64,000 bases of DNA from assembly GCA_013396655.1 (NCBI GenBank), contig WBMV01001238.1, forward strand, positions 715,290 through 779,289, given 5' to 3'. This DNA is from Campylorhamphus procurvoides (Eukaryota; Chordata; Aves; Passeriformes; Dendrocolaptidae). Positions within the stretch are counted from its first letter, which is position 1; every line of letters starts with the position of its first letter. The translations under genes and the position numbers were made by a program. The notes beneath the pieces were generated by a model that saw only the letters and a list, made by a program, of their open reading frames with translations, made no database searches and had not been told where the DNA came from. Positions 21,434-35,298 of the stretch are shown here, one piece after another.

Positions 21434-24071
21434 GTAAGTTCCCCATCTTAATTAGAACCACAAATATTGGAACGATTTATTCATTAAATGGAAAGACAGA
21501 CATGTAATTCAACTCCATATTTGAAATGAGCCAGAAAATTAAATTTTTGTTTCCTTGGCAACAGTCAGATTACCAGATTATAAACCTGTAGTCACACCCT
21601 CAAAAAAAAAGGCCCCTCATTGATTGTTAGGTTTTAAACACGGTCATTAGAATTTCAGAAAATATATATAAGAACTTCCTCAGAACAGTTTCTGCTAGGC
21701 CCATCTTTCCATGTGGAAGTCAACAGCTATGAGAAGAGGGCAGTTATTCTCACCATGAACTGGAAAAAAGACAAGCACAGGCAGACATTCTGCACTAGCA
21801 AGGAGGTGACCATTAACCAGTACTCTTCAGTGCCTATTTTACAGTATTCTGAATTGTAATCAGTCTTCTCGTGCCATTTTGAGTATGAGCTCTATTAACA
21901 GTTTTGTATACAGGTTTGTCAATAAGCTAGAGCATATTTAGTTGTTAACGGGTTCCCAATTTCACAGCCACAGTAACTGATACCCCTGTGAAACTACAAC
22001 GTTTGACAGACCTTTTCCCTGCTAGTGTCAGGCTCCTGCCCTGATTCAAAAAAAATAAACAGTAATCCTATCTTTTCCACATCTGTAGATGTTCCTCATA
22101 GAAAGCAGAAATTACTTCAAGAACACCACAGCAAGTAGAAACTCTTGAACATTCAATTCTTTTTTAAGCACGTATTTTACATTTTACTTAAACTACTGAA
22201 TATAGTTAGATCCTGTTCATGGTTGCCACTCTGTTTTCTGGGGTGGAGATCAAAATCCTAAAAGAAACTTTCCAACTTCAAATTACGCTGGTCCCAGGAG
22301 TACAAAATCTGCATGGAAGAACACACAGGGGGATCTGTCAGTTGCTCTCAAATTCAGCTCTACTAAATCATATGTGGGGTGTGTTACTGAAGAAGTTTTG
22401 GTAAAAGAAAAAAGTTTAAAGCCGTAATTTGTTCCTAACACCAAAGAGCTGCCATCACTACACTCAACATTTTCTAAAAATCTCACATCTGGATTACAAT
22501 AACCAGAATACTCTCTGCACTAAATGCCAGAATGGAGAAGGAATTTCACTGTCACCAGAAATTACTGTTAGTCCATTAACCTTAAAATAGCTCTTTAGTT
22601 AATCCATTTCAAATTACAGATGGACCTTTTAGTCATAGCAAATATTAATCATTTTCTTAAAGCTGATCTCAGATCTGAACTCCTTTCCTGCTCCTGCATC
22701 TCTTTATGTGCCTTTTGATTTATACCCTGTCCTATCTGCACTGGGCAAGCTGTGGGTCCCTCCAATATAATTAAGAAGTTAAAACTGAAAGCAAGTACAA
22801 TGCGATTGGATCCATCCTGTACCACCGCCAAAGAGATATGTGGTATTTGCGACAGTGACTTCACTGCATTTATGCTTTCTTTAATAATCAGAGAATTTGG
22901 CTATACCCACTAGTGCTGCTGCTTGAAACATGTCAGTGCTATCAGGCCCTCCTTTAAACCTTGTCTGTACTCTGATCATTAGGTTCATATTGATATTAAT
23001 AGTGGCAGGTAGTTCTAACAAAGCCTCCCACCCCCATGGTTAGACTGGTCCTGGCTTCTCCTGAGAGAGACCCTGCTTAAATTTTATCATCATCTAGTAG
23101 GCCATCTGTGTCTCAAGAATCCTCCTGCCTCCCAACAGCCCCTCAGAAATAGCAATCAAACCTGTACACTTGCTTTGATACAGTGGGCATACGTAACTGC
23201 TGCATTTGGTAGAGGAATCTGAAATACCCAATTAATTTAGACTTAATATTAGAGAAGCCTGGAAAAATCTTATTGCTTCAACTATAATTTATTTCCTGAA
23301 TCCAGTGTAATGGAAATAAATGTGGCTTATTCCAAAATTAAATGCAATGGCAAAATTAATTATACTAGCCAGTCAACATAAATTCCAATTTGAGTGCATG
23401 TACACACCACATTGTACAGCAGTTCAACTAATTAGACAATCTAATTGGGGGAGACACTGCATATATATTTAGGCATTAAAATATTTAAAGAATTTAACTG
23501 GAATATTTTAAGAATGTGAATAAGATGGGCAAGAAAGCCACTATGGATCAAAATATTCAATGTAAGTCTCAAAAACTCCAGGCTATAATAGCGAAACAGT
23601 TCATTCTCCAACACTTCCTAACTTTAAACAAAAATTATTTGCTGTTTGCTGAAGCAGGTGACTACAGATAGAAAAATATGCTGAGAATACAAGGACTGTA
23701 ATAAGTTTAAACAAAATTGGACACCAGTATGTTGATTAAATTAATGTTGTATGGAGCTGTGATCCCTATAAAAGACATGACAGTGCAGCAGGACTGTTCA
23801 TCATTTACTTAGTATCCCTGTGGAAACCCAGGACAACTGCCAGTACACAGCAGACATGAGAAAGGAGATGACATAGAGGAACTAATGACCTGACTTGGTT
23901 TTTCAACTACAAACTGGGCTTTTTGTTTTTAATTCATACAATGGAAATTCATACTTCTGTATTATCACGTCACCCAACTTTTGATATGCTGCAGATATAT
24001 CTAGCCCCAGTTTTGATATTCGGCAGGTATGTCTAGCATTGCCTTTATCTTAGGTGTTTAAAATCTGTCCT

Positions 24072-24329
24072 TTAGGTCTCTTTTTCCATGTTACAGTACC
24101 TAATAATCTGCCTGAGATTTTCTGCTTCCTTGTACTTGAATACTGAATCACTGATTTTCATTGTATTTTGGATGTTTAACTGGATTTGCTCTACCATGTC
24201 CACAATCTGGCTATTTGCAACATTTACCTGTTCAAAACCAGTCTTGAGAAACTTTTTGTATACAGAAAGATGAATGGTATTGCAATTCTCCAGCATTATA
24301 CTCTCTTTCATTTCAAGGGTTTGCTCAGA
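24072..24329 (-). pseudogene. Candidate terminal exon or exon remnant, 85 codons, unknown
   Basis: On the - strand an acceptor-like TTCTGCTTTTAG ends at 24330. It is followed by 85 open codons to a TAA at 24072-24074, with a Met at codon 7. The predicted peptide is rich in N, Q, E, I, K and M and low in Cys and Pro. Its composition suggests a helical or coiled-coil domain (for example VNVANSQIVDMVEQIQLNIQ). I do not recognise a family. Its phase 0 start would fit splicing from the RHOQ exon ending in DTAGQ, but that is speculation. A chance open frame in AT-rich DNA remains possible. Confidence 0.22.
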
Positions 24330-27300
24330 CTAAAAGCAGAATGCAGTGCTCTATTTCAAGTCATACACCTGATTTTGAACTAATACTTTTTCCCAGTTCC
24401 ATGGGTATCAGCTGAGAGACACATCTAAAACCACACAAACTGTATTTCTAACTCTGCCACTGACACAATATGTAGTCCTGAGCAAATCATTATCCTCTTT
24501 CTATTTGCATCTTCCCATCTGTAGGGGTTTGCTAGCTTAGTAATGCATTAGTCTTTGCGAAGCACTCCAAAAGCCTTTCAACTACACAGCTTATTTGCAG
24601 TGGAATATTTTTTTTTAAAAATAAACAAAGTGGAGTATAATAATTTCTGAACAACTTTCTTGACAACAAAACCGTTATTTCCTTATATTTATTAGAAAAC
24701 TGAAATGAGAGGTGCAGGCATACAGTAATTCTGTCATACTAGAGGTTCTGTGGCTCCACTGTTTCATGGTATCACACTCCCTGTGGCCCAAATTAAAGTG
24801 ATGGGGACAGAGACAGAGGTCCTTACCCTTCTGTCAGTAACGTGAGACCACAGGCCTTCTCATCTGAAATGGTATTAAGGGCTCTCTATCCAATTTGGAG
24901 AGATCAAAAGCAATTGGACCTTTGCAGTCCATACTTACCCACACCCTGACCAAGACCTTTGAGGAAATTCACACCTCTCAGATCTGCCACCACAGGTAGT
25001 GAAGATGATGTTAAGTTAGATCTGTCTGATTTTTATTTCTTGCAAATGTGGGGGCTAGTGTCTTTAAGCAAACAGGAGAAACCAAAATCTGGTATGTCAG
25101 TAACAATGAGGCAGGGGCCCAAGGTGTGTCACGTTTTAATCCACACTCGGTGTTTTGTACTCTGATGAAACCAAAGTAGTGAATCATTTTATGTGTTTTT
25201 CAGCTTAGGAATGAAACTTTAACAATGCACCTCCAGTTATACTGACATACTCTTACAAACAAAAGGATAAACCTATTTTCTATTCTGAGAGGGATAAAGT
25301 GAATGGAAGGGAACAAAATAAAGCTTGCACCGCTGGAAACAAAACTGGAGATCAAAAACTCTGGGTTTGTGATCTCTGTGTTAGCAACCATCTGTTGCTT
25401 TCACAGCTTACAACAGCAATCATAAGAGGAGGTTCTCACTCCCAACCATCTGTTTTTAGAGGGGAAGCCAAAAATAGGCATCAGGCAGAGTTGCTAGAGG
25501 AATCCAACCTTCATGCAGCAAAGGGTAATCACTACTGCTGCTCAGAAGGGCTCAGTGAGGCAGAGTCTTGCAGAGCAAAATCTCAGCTAAAAGTCCAAGT
25601 TTTAACCTGTTTTAGAGTGGCTCGGTAACAACATTCAGAAGTCCTCTCTCAATATGAATTGCTGTGCTTTAATTTTCTAAGTGTGTTTTAAAGCTGTCCT
25701 TCATTTTTCAGTTTTCCTCCCTGAAAATAAATTTGTTTCAAAAGGCCCCTGAAATATTTTGGAAAACTTAAGAAATTAACCATAACGACTGTGGTACATA
25801 ACATGTACCCCAGGGACTTAGTAACAGCTCACAGTTACCCCTGGACACATCTTGCCATCTCCCTCAAAGTGTTTGGAACTAAAGGCTGATCTTCAGCTTC
25901 GCCATAAGCACCAGGCAAAGCCTCTGAAAGCAACTGCCTACTCCAAAAGCACACCAGTGAAGAGACTTCACCGCGCTGAATCACTCTGTGGTTTCTGATT
26001 CTACTAGATGCTTGGTGGGGGAGGAGAGGGAAGTGGCCTTTACTGCCCCATGCCAAGCACAAATTGCTTCCCTGGCTAAAAAGCACTGCTTTGCTTTTTT
26101 TTTTCAGTCTGGGCTGTGTAGCTGTAACCCTTTGCGGGGAAGGAGGGTGGAGTGTCCCCCAGGAAGCTGGTTTCCTGGCACTGCCACTCGCAAGGCACCA
26201 CTCATGCAGGGCCATTTGGCAGAAAGCTGCAATTTGGACTGACACAGCATTGCCATAAATGTCTGCTTGCCCAATCCTGCAGCCCAAGCTGTGTTACGCT
26301 GATTATTGCATTTCATTTTGTAGTTGCCTACCTCTGTAGCCACTGGCTTTTGAACATGCAAAATGAGATGCAGTGATTATTTCCTGGCTGCAGGGGAAAA
26401 GTGCACTACAGACCCACTGTCTCTTCACAGGCTTCTGAGGATACAGTTTGCATTGCTAAAGAAAGCAGAATTGTCCTATTGTGGCTTGTTCACACAGGTT
26501 TCCCAGGGAGTGCAAAAAGCTGCTGATTTGGGCCCAGCATCTATTTTTAATTTATAGAAAAGGCTGAAAGAATGCAGGGTAAGTGCTCTTCCATTGTATT
26601 CTAAAAATGAAGTAAGCTGATCTAAATCCATTTCTGAATTCCTGTGAGGAGGACTGTTCAAAGGACATATGAATTATACATTGAAAAAGCCCAGGGTTTG
26701 TGAATTACTTTTTTTTTTACGAAACTTCCTTCTGGCATATTTGAGAACTGTGCAACTGCTTGTATGTCTGAATAACTTTTCTGTATAGACAGAAATAACT
26801 AGCTAGAAGATGGACCCTAGTAAGATGGATTTTAGAGCATTAGAGATAAGAAGGACAGAATATTTCCTTAATTATACAAAAAATTGTCTTTAAGTGATCA
26901 GATTTGATCCTAGTCTTAATGTATAATTCGATACTGTCCAAATCCTACATCTTGCCATGTGGTAATGTTAAACTATTTTCCTAGATGGTCTCAACAGCAC
27001 ACTCCCTCCCTCCTCTCCATCACCACAGGAACTTCAACTTGCTGGCTTCCTCATGGTCTTCTAGAAGTGGAAGTCGCTGCATTTTCTTCATAAGGCATAT
27101 TATTTTAGCATCTGTAACAACAGAACGTGGATTCAACTGACTGTGACTGGTATCGGCCAGCACAGTTTCACTTACACACCTTCACTTAAACCAGCTGCTT
27201 ACCCACCATGATGCTAAGAAGTGGCAGAGTAACTGCCACAGACAAACTCTTTCACTTCCTGCCCATGAGAAATCTCAAGACTGTGGTTGTGTTCCTCCAC

Positions 27301-27586
27301 CAGTTCCTTTCTCACTGTCAGTGAGTTTATGAACAGCGATCCTTCCACACAGGATTTCCATTTTCCCCAGGAAAGGAATTCACCCCAATTGTGGTTACTG
27401 CAGACATGTACAATTGATTTCCCATGCTTTCAGATATAGGCAATCAAAGGAAAAAAATAAAATTCATCCTGACACAGGATATCTGGTCAGATCCTCTGCA
27501 GAACCTGCTCTTTGGAAAGATGGGTTCTTTCCCTTCATTTTCAAAGAATATGACCTGTTCTCACAGGCAAAACTGCCTACAGAATG

Positions 27587-27632
27587 CAGTTGGTTTAATA
27601 CAGTTAAATACAGTTAATACAGTTTAATATCA
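27587..27632. repeat. Short degenerate repeat of TTAATACAG
   Basis: The motif (T)TAA(A)TACAGTT occurs about four times in a row over 45 bp. Confidence 0.6.
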
Positions 27633-28748
27633 TATCTGATATGTCTTTTAACTTACTACCTATATAAATTCTGATCAGACAAGAAAGACTGACCAGTTAA
27701 GTGTCCCATTCCCTTTCACTTTTTATAAATAAACCCCAAAAGCATGTTCTTCAGTCCAGAGTTGAACAACAGCTTTGTAAGATAGAAGACTACAGCTTCA
27801 CACTGACTCCTCAAGATTAATTCCCCATCACACAATTTCTCAGCAGAGTACCAGTGCCATCACATGCATATTGAATAAATGGTGAATTTCACATCATGGT
27901 GAAAGAGTTTCTGGAATTATAGGAGTTGCTAAGTCTTCTGCACCCCATTGTACATCAAGTCCCAGTTTGTCAGGGCTTAGAGCTTCCACTGAAGACTGTG
28001 GTAAAACACTATGATTTCACTGCAGCAGATGTTAAGGCAGTTGAAAAACTGCCTACAGTTTTTCTCTCAAGTGAGGAATTTGTAAGCCACCTCATTGCCT
28101 GTGGCTGGGCTATCTGTTAGTCATAACTCAAGATGCATCCCAGGTCACACCTGACATGCATTCCTTATTGACTCCGACACTGAATCCCAACTGGAAATCA
28201 GACCAAGAAGGAACCAACATTAAGTCCTACTGATGGTCTTTAAGCATTCATGGCTCCATCTAATTTAGAGAGCAAGCTGCCTGAGGCACTCTCAGTCTGT
28301 GTTTTATTCATCTGAAGCAATATAATCACCTAGGATGCTGACAGATGTTCCTTTCCGCTGGAGAATAATGCTGCCACTTGCATTTTTATAAACACACCAG
28401 CGAGTGCCAGCCATAGCAAAGAATTACCACACACATGCCACAGCACGGATGCAGCACAGAGCAGGATTGAAACAGACTGGGGACAGTAGCTGCTAACATG
28501 TCAAATGACACAACCTCTTCAGAACTGCTGAAAGTGTCATGTAGCATTCAGCCACCTTTTTCTTAACACAACTTATCTAGTCACCAATCCAAACCAACAG
28601 ACTGCTCATAAAACTGTGGAACAGAGAAGTAAAAAGATAGAGCTCCCCTCTTCCCTGCCCTCATTTTGCATTTTTTTCTCATTAAAGAAGGGCAATTTTG
28701 TTAGAAATTTATCTGCTAATTTGGAGGTTTAAAAAAAAGTAACGAAAT

Positions 28749-28866
28749 GCCAGGTTGGGTAAGGCCTTGAACAACCTCTAGTGGGACGTGTCCCTGCAGA
28801 GATTGGGACTAGATGATTTTTAAGATCCACTGCAAGCCCTTAACATTACATGATTCTATGTTTCTG
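28749..28866 (+). mobile_element. CR1 LINE 3'-end fragment
   Basis: The sequence follows the CR1 3' UTR. GCCAGGTTGGGTAAGGCCTTG is followed by ACAACCTCTAGTGGGACGTG, TCCCTGCAG, GGGACTAGATGAT and a degenerate AAGATCCACTGCAAGCCC. The end carries ACATGATTCTATG, the CR1 terminal motif. It is severely 5' truncated, as is usual for CR1, and non-coding. Confidence 0.9.
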
Positions 28867-30539
28867 TCCCAAAGCATCCATTTTAGTGATGTTGGAGGTT
28901 ATAATTCGCAATAAAACTGCAGGATTTAAAATCAGTGTGCTTTATGTTCTTTCTTAAAGCCCTGTTTCCTGGCATCTTGTGAAGAAAAATCACATCATTT
29001 TCACCTTTAAATTAAAGATAAATTTCTAATACCTCACAGTTGCAGAGGAAACTTGAAATACATGAAGCCAAAGGTTTAAAGAAAATCCATATTCAGCAAA
29101 GGGCAAAACCCATTTTGATTTCCTAGGTAGCAGTGTCTGTGGATAGGAATAGCTGACTCATCATTTTGAATGCCTGGGACTGACAAAACCTTGGTATTGC
29201 TGAAGTGAATTTATGTCTGCTTTGTCCATGTGTTCTCAATAAAGGAACTGGAACAAAGCTTATTGAAATCAGCAATCAGGGTGCCTGCTAACACAGAGCT
29301 TTGGATAAGACCCTAACACACTATAAGCCCTTTTACACTGCAGGTCGGTGCTATGGAGGCAGTACTCTAGTCAAAATATAAATTTAATTTGTTTTAAGAT
29401 GTAGCTTGGAAGCTGAATCATGAGTTAAGAAATGAATGAAAACTATGCTTTTTTATCCTTCTCTTATTTACCAAAATATCAAGAACTCTGCAAAGGAAAC
29501 AGATTTCAATTCAGAAGTCTGACTATGGACCTGACGAAAAATCCCAGGATCTCATGCATTCTCTATCAGAAAAACTCCATCAGCTCCTGCCACCTTACCC
29601 AGTTGTCCCATTCCATCAATCCTGCCTCCTGCACTACAGCTGTAGATTATATGATACCCAACTGAGTGCAGGTGCACACATGCACACACCATCTTAAAAT
29701 GAAGTCAGGAAGTAAGAGGATATGCAATAACATTGTGCTAGAAGAGCAATTAACAGTTGCTTGTGTTCAGTGTTGCCTTTTCAGCTGGTGCTGTTTGGAT
29801 AGCATTGAAACATGCCACTATACAGACACAACTCTGCCACAAACTAAAGGATATCCACTGACGCAACCCAAGAAAAAGGGCTTTTTACTTGGCCACATAA
29901 GCAATGTTTAGCAAGAGTCTGTCTAGGCCAGTAGACTTCACAAAAATGTGCTTTTAACATGAAAAATTGAAGTTTCAGAAAACCTCTCAAACTTGGTTTG
30001 CTTTGGGTTCTTTATTTTGGTCTGCCATTAATTTGCTGTCAGTGTGGAAAAGACATTCTGGATCTACATTTTCAAATGCATCCCTTACATTTGGTTTTAA
30101 CATAATTAGGTGTTGCTGTTCAGAAAAGCAGTGGGGCTTTTGGCACTCTGAAAGTGAAACATAACTCTCTTGAGTTTCCAACATCTATCTAGTGGGTGCT
30201 TCTGGGAACTCAGAGCAGTCTCCCATCCTGAGACTTCCCATCTGGTGATAGCAGTACTTACCTATCCTTCTAGGAAAGCTGTGATGCTTTCAAAGCGTGA
30301 GTCACAGCTCACAAGGAGGCGTTTGAATGCAAGCTTCACACTGGGATTATTATTGTTGCAAGGCCATTTTTAAAAGCAAGTTTTTCTTTTAAAGGGAAAG
30401 CCTGTCTTTACTTAAACCCTTGTCTAGAGAACCCTCAACAGAGATTGTAAGCTCTGGCACTTCACCTCCACTTACACTGAAAATCTTCAATTCCAAAGAG
30501 AGCATCTAGGCATGTTTTTATTTTATCTGCATACATCCA

Positions 30540-30800
30540 GTTGTTAAATCTACGTGGCTGGCAACATCCTGAGGCACAGAGCAGCTTCAGCGGAGGCTGA
30601 GCTATTCATAGGCCAGCACGCCAGCCGGGAGTGAGCTCATGAGCTCGCAGCTTCCCAGCACCAGCTGCCAGCTCGGCTGGGACATGTAAAGGGAGCGAAC
30701 GAAAATGCATGTGGGAGGAGGGAGGCACAGGACGGGACAGAAAGAGGACAGGATCTTAATTGCTAATATCTCATGTCAGGATCTGCTAAAATCACGTTAG
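30540..30800. promoter_or_regulatory. Candidate intronic regulatory element in RHOQ
   Basis: A stretch much richer in G and C than its surroundings. It has a perfect 14-bp palindrome GAGCTCATGAGCTC at 30633-30646, an E-box CAGCTG, ATGCATG, and homeodomain-like TTAATTGCTAAT. There is no open frame of note. This is a guess from motif density only. Confidence 0.25.
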
Positions 30801-32121
30801 AGGTCTTGGTGTTTACAATTGTGCAGTAAAGGATGGCAGGCTTTGCACTGTGTGAGACTGCTTTGGTCCGCGCTGGCATTTGGTGCTATGGCTGCCAGGT
30901 GGGGGCAACTCTGAAGGAACAATGTGCTCTGAGGAGGGATGTTTCTATTTCACAACAGACCAGCCAAAATGATCATCATCTGCCTCTCCTCTCAGTAGGG
31001 TACTGGAGTGATACCTGCTAGATCAGAGCTACCTACCAAAGCCAAGACAAACAGCCACCAAGGAGTATAAAGATTACTGCTATTTATTTATAGCAACTGC
31101 TGCAAGTTTGGTGACCATCAATTTTAATAACCACACCTCACACACAGGCACATTCAGAGTTATAACTGTTTCTTTTTACTCATTACTTTAGCAGAGACCT
31201 TCCTAATACGTGAGTTAGCTTTACACACTTCAGCAGCCTGACCAACTTTAATGTAAAATTGCTTTTAATATCAGGGCTTTCATTACAACCAAAAAATCAG
31301 TGTATCTCAATTAAGATGGCTGTGACTGCAACTCAGAGTAACCATCAGTATCTGAGCTGAGAAGTACCACAAAGTGGACTGTTCTTCTGTTGCGCTTATT
31401 TTGTGGTACTGGTTTGGTGATAGTTGAGAAGGCACTGAGAGCTTCGTTGTATCAGACCACATATTAGTGCCTCTAAGGCAGAGATCTAAGAGTGAAAAGA
31501 CAAGGAACACAGTTTACCTCAGCTCTGTCCAACCAGGCCACACTAGTGTCACAATGGTAAGTGATGCTGAGCGATACAAATGGTATTATGAGGCACTGCA
31601 CCATAGTAAGATTCACCATACCCCTCTCTGCACTGCCCAGATGCTGGCTTGGTGCCAAACCTGCACCAAACAGCCATGCTATGCCTCAGCATCTCTATTC
31701 CCAGAGCAAGAGAAGCAGCACAGGCTCTACTACTGCAGCCCCCCCATCCTTCCTCTACATCGCAACCATCCTTCACAGCAAAGACACAGCAGCAGAGCAA
31801 GACGTCCACCTGTATTTGGTCAGCACATACTGCAGGAAAGGGACACCATGAATGAAAATCCCACAGTAAAAGAGACTGGCAGGAGGATAGGCCCCCAACT
31901 GCCATTTTAAACAACAGCCTTCAATATAGAGCAAAATACCCAAAAGGCAACTTCTGTGTGTCCTCCCACTTATCCCAACAATCTGGGACATGGCAAGGGG
32001 ACATACAGCACACCTCTTTGTTAGGGCTTACAGACATGTCCCCAAAAGTGTTAATATCATGGGAGCTGGCAGTATCACTTCTGGTATTATGGAAGATGTA
32101 AATGATAATCAGTTGTCACCA

Positions 32122-32170
32122 ACTTCAAAAGCACTACACTACTACTACTTCAAAAGTTCAAAAGCACTAC
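32122..32170. repeat. Local duplication with a CTA triplet run
   Basis: TTCAAAAGCACTACA occurs twice within 50 bp, separated by CTACTACTACTTCAAAAG. Confidence 0.6.
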
Positions 32171-35100
32171 AATGCGGTGATCTTAACAGACCCCTGATGA
32201 AGCCACAGTTCTCCTCCCAAGCTGATTTTGCCACATAGCCCTGCTCAATGAAGAGCAGTACTGACACACAGTCTCCCGGAGCAAGACAGGCAACTACAAA
32301 GCCAAAGGCATACAGGCATCAATATCACAAGCACTTCACATTTAAACTTCATTCAGAGCATTGATGCAGGTCTTCAGTGCAGGTAGGTTCCACAGATCTC
32401 ATTTTCCTGTGGAAACCAAAACCCACTCTAAACCCACTTAGTGCAAGCAGCAAGGCTAAAAGGAGCTGCTAGTTCCACCTCTGGGAGGAATTGCTGGAGG
32501 AATGGCACCAAATTCCCACCCGCCCTCGTGACATGGGAGGCTGCCTCCACAGCTGCAAACCCAAATGGCCTCCAAGATCCCAGCAGCTGTACTGGCTATT
32601 TTCTGCTGAACCAGAGCCTCCAAGAAAAGCTGCCTTGAACCCACACACACCCAAAGGCCTATGTATAAACTGAACTTTGTGAACCACTTGTGGCATTTTT
32701 CCCTGCTATGTATAACTAGGGGAAAATGGGATTTTAGTAGATTTATTCTCAACCTACTTTAAACTCACAAAGGCATGAGGCTTTATATCATCGTTACAGT
32801 TACTACATGTGATCTTGTGTGTGTTATGAAGAAGCAAGCTAGAAACGAGCACTGGATGAACTCAAAAGCTTGCAACTCCCCTGCCAAAGCAAAGTCTGTC
32901 ACAAGTTGCTAAATACATAACCACGCAAGTTAAAGAGACACACACACTGATAAGTCTGTATTTCAGGGCAATGAGCCTGCTTGGCACCAGCTATGCATCA
33001 AAAGGTCTTTGATCTTTGCTCTGCCATGGACTTCCTGCATGGATTTAGACTAGGTCACTGTCTAAACCTTAATTTACCCCCTTTCTCCTCTTCCTCGTGA
33101 ATTGAGATCTGTAGGTGGTACCTATACTCTGTCCGGAGCTAGGAGTATAAACAGACTGAAGGCTGTGAACTGCTAGATACCACAGTGATCACACACTACA
33201 AAGTTTTGATAAAATGATACTATCAGGCCAGTATTATACAGTAAAACAATTTGGGGTGACAGAATTAGAAATGAAAGCACTGAGGTATGCTGGCACAGAA
33301 ATCCCAACTCTGGGCAGCAAAGAATCTGATCCATACAGAAGTCTGTGCAAGCAGCAGGCATGAACCAGATGCAGTATGCTGTTTCCTCAACACAGAGAAG
33401 GCATCATCAACTCATGTATTTTCTGCTCTTTACTATATATATTTGAGCTTTAAAGTAAGCTTTCTATTATTGCATAGCTTTGGTAAGACAGGCTTGTCAG
33501 CCCACTGTCTGACAAGGCAGCTTTTAGCTGAATGAAGTTGCTGGACTGGCAGCCTCAGTTGTCCACCAGTTCCCCACATATGCTGAAGTGGGATGGGCAT
33601 AGTGGTAAAGATTTTATTATCACCACAGCTCTGACTAAAAGGAGACTTTTGCCAAGACCAGATAAATCTATAAAGTAGCCTCATTAAAACACCCTACGTG
33701 AGCTGAGACTCCTCAGAATCAGGCCAGCATGATCTGTTCCTAAGTTCTTCAGTAATTCAAACTGGAGACTTCAGCTTTTCAGAAACTGGGGAAAAAAAGC
33801 TTACTTCAACTTTTTATACCTCTGGATATACAACTTCACATTGAAAAGTTTTTCTTAGTAAAACAGGAACACCTTTATTTGCTGTTTGTTGCAAACTGGT
33901 CAGTTTACCCTACTTAATTTTTGAGGAGGCCAAGGGTCACCTGGGTTTGTACTCGGCACATTCAGGCAGAGTGGCATACCAGAAAACCACCTTAGTTAAG
34001 GTTACACAGAGCTAACAACACATACTCCCATTATTAGCAACAAGACTAGCACAAGTAGTTTGAGATGGCATACCCAAATAAACTATGAGCATGTTGTGCT
34101 AGTGTTGCTTTCACACTTTGCAATGCTTATAAAAAAAAAAAGAAAATCAGTTGCATATTAGCCAAATGCTTTCTTTGAGCACTAGATCCTCATTTTGTAA
34201 CCTACTTAAGCAACATTTTACAAGCTGTATTTTAAACCAATTATTATTGAAAAACAGGACTACAGTAATAAGAAATGCACTTAGCTGTCATAAATTTGTC
34301 TAGTTCGTGTTTATGTTAGTGAGATGACAACCATGAAGTCAGTCTTTGTGAGAAGAGTCTCACCCTTCAGGGTATCAGCTTGCTGGAAATGGGGTTGTTT
34401 CTTACAATTCTCATGGAATTAATTATATTACTGTTTTCAGGCCTAAAAAAGTTGTAAAAGACCAGTTAACTGCTGATTCCCTTACTTAAGGCTATATGCA
34501 GATCTAAAAAGCTGGACTAATTCAGGCGGCAGTTCTTCAATTAAGTATAGGAATAACATGGTTAAAAATTACGGCTTCAGTCTATGCAAGTTCAGTGAGA
34601 TTATCTTACTAGTTGCTCTTTACAACAAGGAAGCATGTCCGAGGTCATGTGAGACCAAGGCACATGCTCATGCTGCAAGAAGAAGTTTTAATATAAGGAA
34701 TACACAGCTTTGCAGAAACCCACACAGCATTTCCATATATGCTCCACAGCTCCTGGGGTCAGGCCCTTCACAAACTGTTTCCAATAAGGCATCCCCAGAA
34801 AGCTGGGATCACTCCAAGCCCGGAAACCATGCTCAGTCCCCGGCTGCAACTTAAGCTAATGAAGAGGTGACTTGAATCATGGAGACCTTTAGAAACCAGT
34901 ACACCAGTAACCCTTCCGAACAGCCAGCATTTTATCCATCATAAAGTTACTTCAGAGCCATGCTGACATGACAGCATCTTTCACAACCAGCTGCAACCGA
35001 AACCAAATGAATCACTTGAATTGTGTGGGACAGCAAAAGAAACCCAGGTTATCTCAAACGCAGTGGCTGAGAATTACACGTTATTATTTTCCACCCCTGG

Positions 35101-35298
35101 TTTGGACAACTCTTTGTATCTATTTGAGCGGTGCCCAGCACAAACAAGGCGAGCTGCGGCAGCCCGGCTCTGTCGGACCGGAGGAGGCAGCGTGTTCGGG
35201 GGAGCCGAACGGGGCAGACTCGCCCCCCGAATGCCGGCGGGAGGGTCGGCACCGCTCCCGGGGCGGCGGGGCTGGCGGGGGGCATCCCCCGGCCCCAC

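Larger units (their letters stand above)
20361..35298 (-). other. Large RHOQ intron(s)
   Basis: About 15 kb between the first RHOQ exon seen here and the gap. It contains a CR1 fragment (28749-28866), two splice-bounded exon candidates (21386-21433 on +, 24072-24329 on -) and a motif-dense GC-richer stretch (30540-30800). No reverse complement of the expected DTAGQ exon was found. The left gap flank (35130-35298) is CpG-rich but does not encode RHOQ. Confidence 0.75.

Noticed and set aside
25835..26361. Overlapping frames of 150, 85, 84 and 74 codons on both strands
   Set aside because: A locally GC-richer stretch has few stop codons in several frames. No frame has a known domain. It might be a regulatory island but the motif support was too thin.
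31467..31914. 147-codon + strand and 121-codon - strand frames
   Set aside because: They are mutually overlapping in opposite strands with low-information composition, and no family is recognised.
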